A stretch of 64,000 nt of DNA from Zelopaecilomyces penicillatus (taxonomy: Eukaryota; Ascomycota; Sordariomycetes; Hypocreales; Pseudodiploosporaceae), in contig VCCP01000001.1 in the NCBI GenBank assembly GCA_005765155.1, positions 930,001-994,000 on the forward strand. Direction: 5' to 3'. Made by a program: the position numbers and the translations under genes. Numbering within the stretch: position 1 is the stretch's first letter; every line of letters starts with the position of its first letter. This document shows positions 60,957 to 64,000 of this stretch, piece by piece. Below the pieces are notes generated by a model. That model saw nothing but the letters and a program-made list of their open reading frames with translations. It did not search any database and was not told the DNA's origin.

Positions 60957-61666
60957 ATCAAAAGGCAAAACACCAGTGAATTATTCCTTTTTGGGGTTCT
61001 TGTTTTTGCCCCAACGCGGCAAACCCTAAATCCACCAAAAACGCGTTTTTGTTCCATTGGTGCTGCTGTCTTTTTAGGTCTGTTGCGTTGTTTTTATCTT
61101 TCGCATTCACTCAAACGAATTCTAGCATTTGGACGAGGGCTTTGTACTGCAGTTTTATTCGAAGGAAGAAAATTGCTTTACATGTTGTCACGGCGTTTTC
61201 TCTTCTCCTTTTCTTCTTTTCTTTTTGTTTTCTTTTCTACGGGATATCATTGACAATGGAGGCGTTGAAAGGAGGAGGGCGCTGCTATGGGCGCTGCTAT
61301 TCCTTGTTTTGTTGTTTGATGTGGTGGCCGATACGGGATCCTTAGTTTGAACGTCCGGCGGCCTGATGCGAGGAGTTGTTTATGATGAAATACGACGAGA
61401 CAGGAGTGTATTTGCTCACGCAGTATCTTGGTTTTGGGGGTTGTGGATGAGTGGCACTTTTTGAGTCTCTCTTCTGCGCCTACTTATCAATTCAATACAC
61501 CCAACTTCAAAGAGACCCAACTATGCATTTGTGTGAACGCCATGTCCCACCTAGATTCTATTCGTTTGTCCCATAGATACATTTGTATGTCTCTCAACCT
61601 CTAATCATGATTGCGCGCGTGTGTGTAATATCGTTGTCCCATCCCTGCTGTGTTCGTGTTCTTCGC
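60957..61666. other. Convergent 3' flank
   Basis: Between the stops of the PP1 inhibitor and LCL2 genes. T-rich 3' UTR-like sequence, no gene seen. Confidence 0.6.
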
Positions 61667-62125
61667 TCACAGCAAGCCTTTCCGGGCTAGTTCGAGTTTT
61701 CGCGCCGTTTCCCCAGCCTTGAAGCCACCCTTTGAAACACATATCCGCTTTCCCTCCGTGATCTCGAACTTGTCCTGGTGTGCGTCCCATGCGCAGGGAC
61801 AGTGGTGGGGGTAGTGGACGCAGGCGAGGGTGTCGGGACAGAGGTACCTATCGCAAACGGCTGCAACGAAGAATATCATGTCAGTGTGTAGAATAAAAAC
61901 AGATTATACAATAAATCTATCTTGAAAAGGATCTATCGAAAACATACATTGATCGTGGCGGGTGCGGTAGTGGCTGGCGTCGCTTGGGTTGTTCTGCGAA
62001 TGAGACTGGTGATGGTGCTCATGGCCGCTGCCGCCTTGTGAGTTGCCAAACATCTGGTCGAAGAAGCCGCCAAACTGGGCGTTCGCCAGAGCGAAAAGTG
62101 AAAGCAGAGCGATTAGGTAGCGCAT
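61667..62125 (-). CDS. lcl2: Long chronological lifespan protein 2 (LCL2)
   Basis: Small secretory-pathway protein; the yeast member is linked to chronological lifespan and ER-associated degradation. Predicted 123 aa from exons 62125-61948 and 61860-61667 (minus strand). The 87-nt intron has donor GTATGT and acceptor TTGCAG, and the split codon gives Ser. Residues 1-17 are a signal peptide (MRYLIALLSLFALANAQ). A His/Ser/Gln-rich linker follows. The mature core holds the family pattern YLCPDTLACVHYPHHCPCAW and GKRICVSKGGFKAGE, with six cysteines likely to form disulphides. Its start is 297 bp from that of the divergent bL27m gene. Identification is firm, the molecular activity is not known. 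Confidence 0.94.
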
Positions 62126-62422
62126 TTTGTCGGTGTTTGTTAGATTTTTTGACACACTGCCGCGAAATCACTCTATGTAAGATTCCAAGTGTCCCTGGCG
62201 ATGTGGCAAGTTTGGTCGCGAATTCCATGTGGGGTCTGGTGAGAGACATGATGATCAAACTGTCCAATTCCCAACCTCTTATCGATAAGACCCCGACATC
62301 AATGACTAAGCATTGAAAACTCACAACTGAAGACTCGGGGAGAATGATGGACAAGAAGCTTTAGCAGCAACCGACTTATCATCCATCCACAACCCTGTCG
62401 ACCAGAACACTCCGTCTGGGCT
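62126..62422. promoter_or_regulatory. Shared bidirectional promoter region of lcl2 and mrpl27
   Basis: A 297-bp interval between two divergent start codons, so both promoters and leaders must overlap or abut here. No specific site could be assigned. Confidence 0.5.
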
Positions 62423-63345
62423 ATGCGGTTCCTCACCGTCCAGCGGCCGATGCTGGCTGTTGTGGCCGGCATTTCAAGGATCAGTCTTACCAACAATGTC
62501 GTGCCAATTAGCCTTCAATTGGCGAATGCAGTGATCCAGGGGCGGCGACATGCCTCCGTCAAGGCGCAGGGAGCGTACAAGAAGAAGTGCAAGAGAGGAA
62601 TTCCCAATAAGCTGGGTGCAAAGAGGACAGGAGGTGCGTGGTCAATTAATGTGGAGGCTCTACACAACTACTTGCCTCGGCATAATGACGACATTGAGGT
62701 GTGGGCATAACGTTTGGCTGACCGTTTCTTGATGGATGAACAGATCAATTCGTTATTCCGGGCAACATTCTCTATAAGCAGCGTGGCACTCACTGGTGGC
62801 CAGGCGAGAACTGCATCATGGGCCGTGACCACACCATACACTCCATGGCTTCTGGCTACGTCAAATATTACCGCGATCCCGCCAAGCACCCAGACCGCAA
62901 ATACATCGGTGTCGTCTTCGACAAAGCCGACACACTACCTTACCCTCTGCACGCCGAGCGCAAACGCCGCCTCAATCTCACAGCACACAAGGCCAGACCC
63001 ACGCCCGTGGAGCCGGAGCTATCACCCTCTGGTATTCCTTTCCAGGTTACGCGTGTGGAAGCGGGCGAGCCAGACCGGCTGTTGCGATTACGGGCTGATT
63101 ACAGCTACCGGGAAGATAACTGGAGGATCGGACGGCTAGTCAAGACAACGGGTTTGAAGACAAAGCGGTTCCGGACACGCAAGCAGTATTTCAGACACCG
63201 ACGGTGGAGACGTGAGAGAGAGCTTACGGGGCAGCGGGAGGCAGAGAAGAAGAGGGTTGAGAGCGGTGGTGATATCAAAGTGGTCAAGGCTATCAGCAAG
63301 AAGGCGGCGAAGAAAGCGGCCAAGGCTGGTAAGAAGGGCAAATAA
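62423..63345 (+). CDS. mrpl27: Mitochondrial large ribosomal subunit protein bL27m
   Basis: Component of the mitochondrial 54S ribosomal subunit, near the peptidyl-transferase centre. Predicted 270 aa from exons 62423-62633 and 62744-63345; the 110-nt intron has donor GTGCGT and acceptor CAG with a GCTGACC branch, and the split codon gives Asp. The first 40 residues form a basic, acid-free presequence. The bL27 core spans the junction: NKLGAKRTG, then FVIPGNILYKQRGTHWWPGENC and MGRDHTIHS (the central stretch shown in parts). The long C-terminal extension is Arg/Lys-rich and ends in a Lys/Ala repeat (KKAAKKAAKAGKKGK), typical of fungal Mrp7-type proteins. Identification is firm. Confidence 0.95.
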
Positions 63346-64000
63346 ACGGAGAGCTAATGGCCTTTGTAGCTGAGTCATTATGTGGTGGATGGGTGTAGGA
63401 ATACGGTGTAGAGGCTTGATTCTGTAAAACTAGAGTCTACAATGAATGGTAACTGGGATTCTGGGTCCAAGTTACGGCATCTCATGCGGCAAAAGAACAA
63501 TTGAAATGTTGAAAACAGCTATTAATTCACGATATGGAGGAATTAATGTATTATGCAAAGCCCTTGTAGATGAACATCTCTGCTTCACTGTAGCATTGAA
63601 TAATAGAAACAAGATGGCAAAAGTTCATTCGTATCATATATGTCCTGTGATGTTTGCACGTTTGCTACTGCAACCAATTTAGGCGGAGTGGAACTGCCCC
63701 AGGCACCAACGTCACCCCACTGCACCAGAGAGGTGCTAATTAAAGGAACAGCTGGTGCCGCGCCTGAACGTCACAGAGCACACGACGCGGCTAGGCGCGT
63801 ATCAACCATGAAGTACAGAAGGCAACTCCTCCTCATATTCTCAAGTTCTCATGTCGCCTATTCCTCCTCACGCGCCCAATAAAGCAGTTTTCCATTGGCC
63901 CATGATAGATCATCTTACTCGGCTACTTCAGGGCGCCTTTGCGTGCTCTAGCTTGTTGACCCTTTAGGTTAACGGGCTATTGGGAGCTTCTTGCATTTTC
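63346..64000. other. 3' flank of mrpl27 to window end
   Basis: No gene seen; short frames only. The interval may include the promoter of a gene beyond the window. Confidence 0.5.

Noticed and set aside
1..64000. Transposons, secondary-metabolite clusters, CRISPR arrays, viral insertions
   Set aside because: No transposase, reverse transcriptase, PKS/NRPS, repeat-spacer or viral protein pattern was seen in any frame I read. A translated database search would be needed to exclude small relics.

Overview
This window is nuclear DNA from a filamentous ascomycete. Genes have short GT-AG introns (about 50-150 nt) with CTAAC/CTGAC-like branch sites. Two are Zn(II)2Cys6 regulators, and there is a clock-controlled CCG-8/Opi1-type regulator, an ENA-type P-ATPase and a UVDE photoproduct endonuclease. 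The gene set and protein flavour fit Sordariomycetes, most likely Hypocreales; that placement is inference from reading, not from a search. I see no recognisable transposon, CRISPR array, secondary-metabolite cluster or viral insertion.

Layout. 0-4 kb: gene-free apart from an intron-containing tRNA-Pro(UGG). 4-11 kb: a Zn2Cys6 activator, a nucleotidyltransferase-like protein convergent with a hypothetical protein, and a BTB/POZ protein. 11.8-15.1 kb: a tRNA-Gly(UCC), then TFIID subunit TAF6 convergent with succinate dehydrogenase subunit C. 16.4-20.3 kb: a low-complexity hypothetical protein followed by a stretch of coding-like fragments that may be a small orphan gene and a decayed gene. 21.2-23.7 kb: a DJ-1/PfpI protein convergent with a zinc alcohol dehydrogenase. 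25.4-34 kb: the ccg-8/Opi1-like regulator and AP-1 clathrin-adaptor mu subunit, divergent across a 4.9-kb spacer. 34.9-42.4 kb (minus strand): an unrecognised multi-exon gene, a SET-domain ribosomal lysine methyltransferase (RKM4/SETD6-like) and UVDE. 44.8-48.2 kb: the ENA sodium/potassium ATPase. 48.2-56.3 kb: a gene-poor, microsatellite-rich stretch with one intron-containing tRNA-Cys. 56.3-63.3 kb: a transcription factor with two complete Zn2Cys6 clusters, a PP1 inhibitor-2 homologue, LCL2, and mitochondrial ribosomal protein bL27m.

The genes are mostly unrelated housekeeping and regulatory functions, as is usual in a fungal chromosome; they do not form one pathway. The items most worth a second look are the double-zinc-cluster regulator, two in-frame starts in UVDE that would separate a mitochondrial from a nuclear form, the unexplained coding-like fragments at 19.2-20.3 kb, and the unresolved gene at 34.9-36.2 kb. 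Exon coordinates were read by eye from splice signals and frame continuity.
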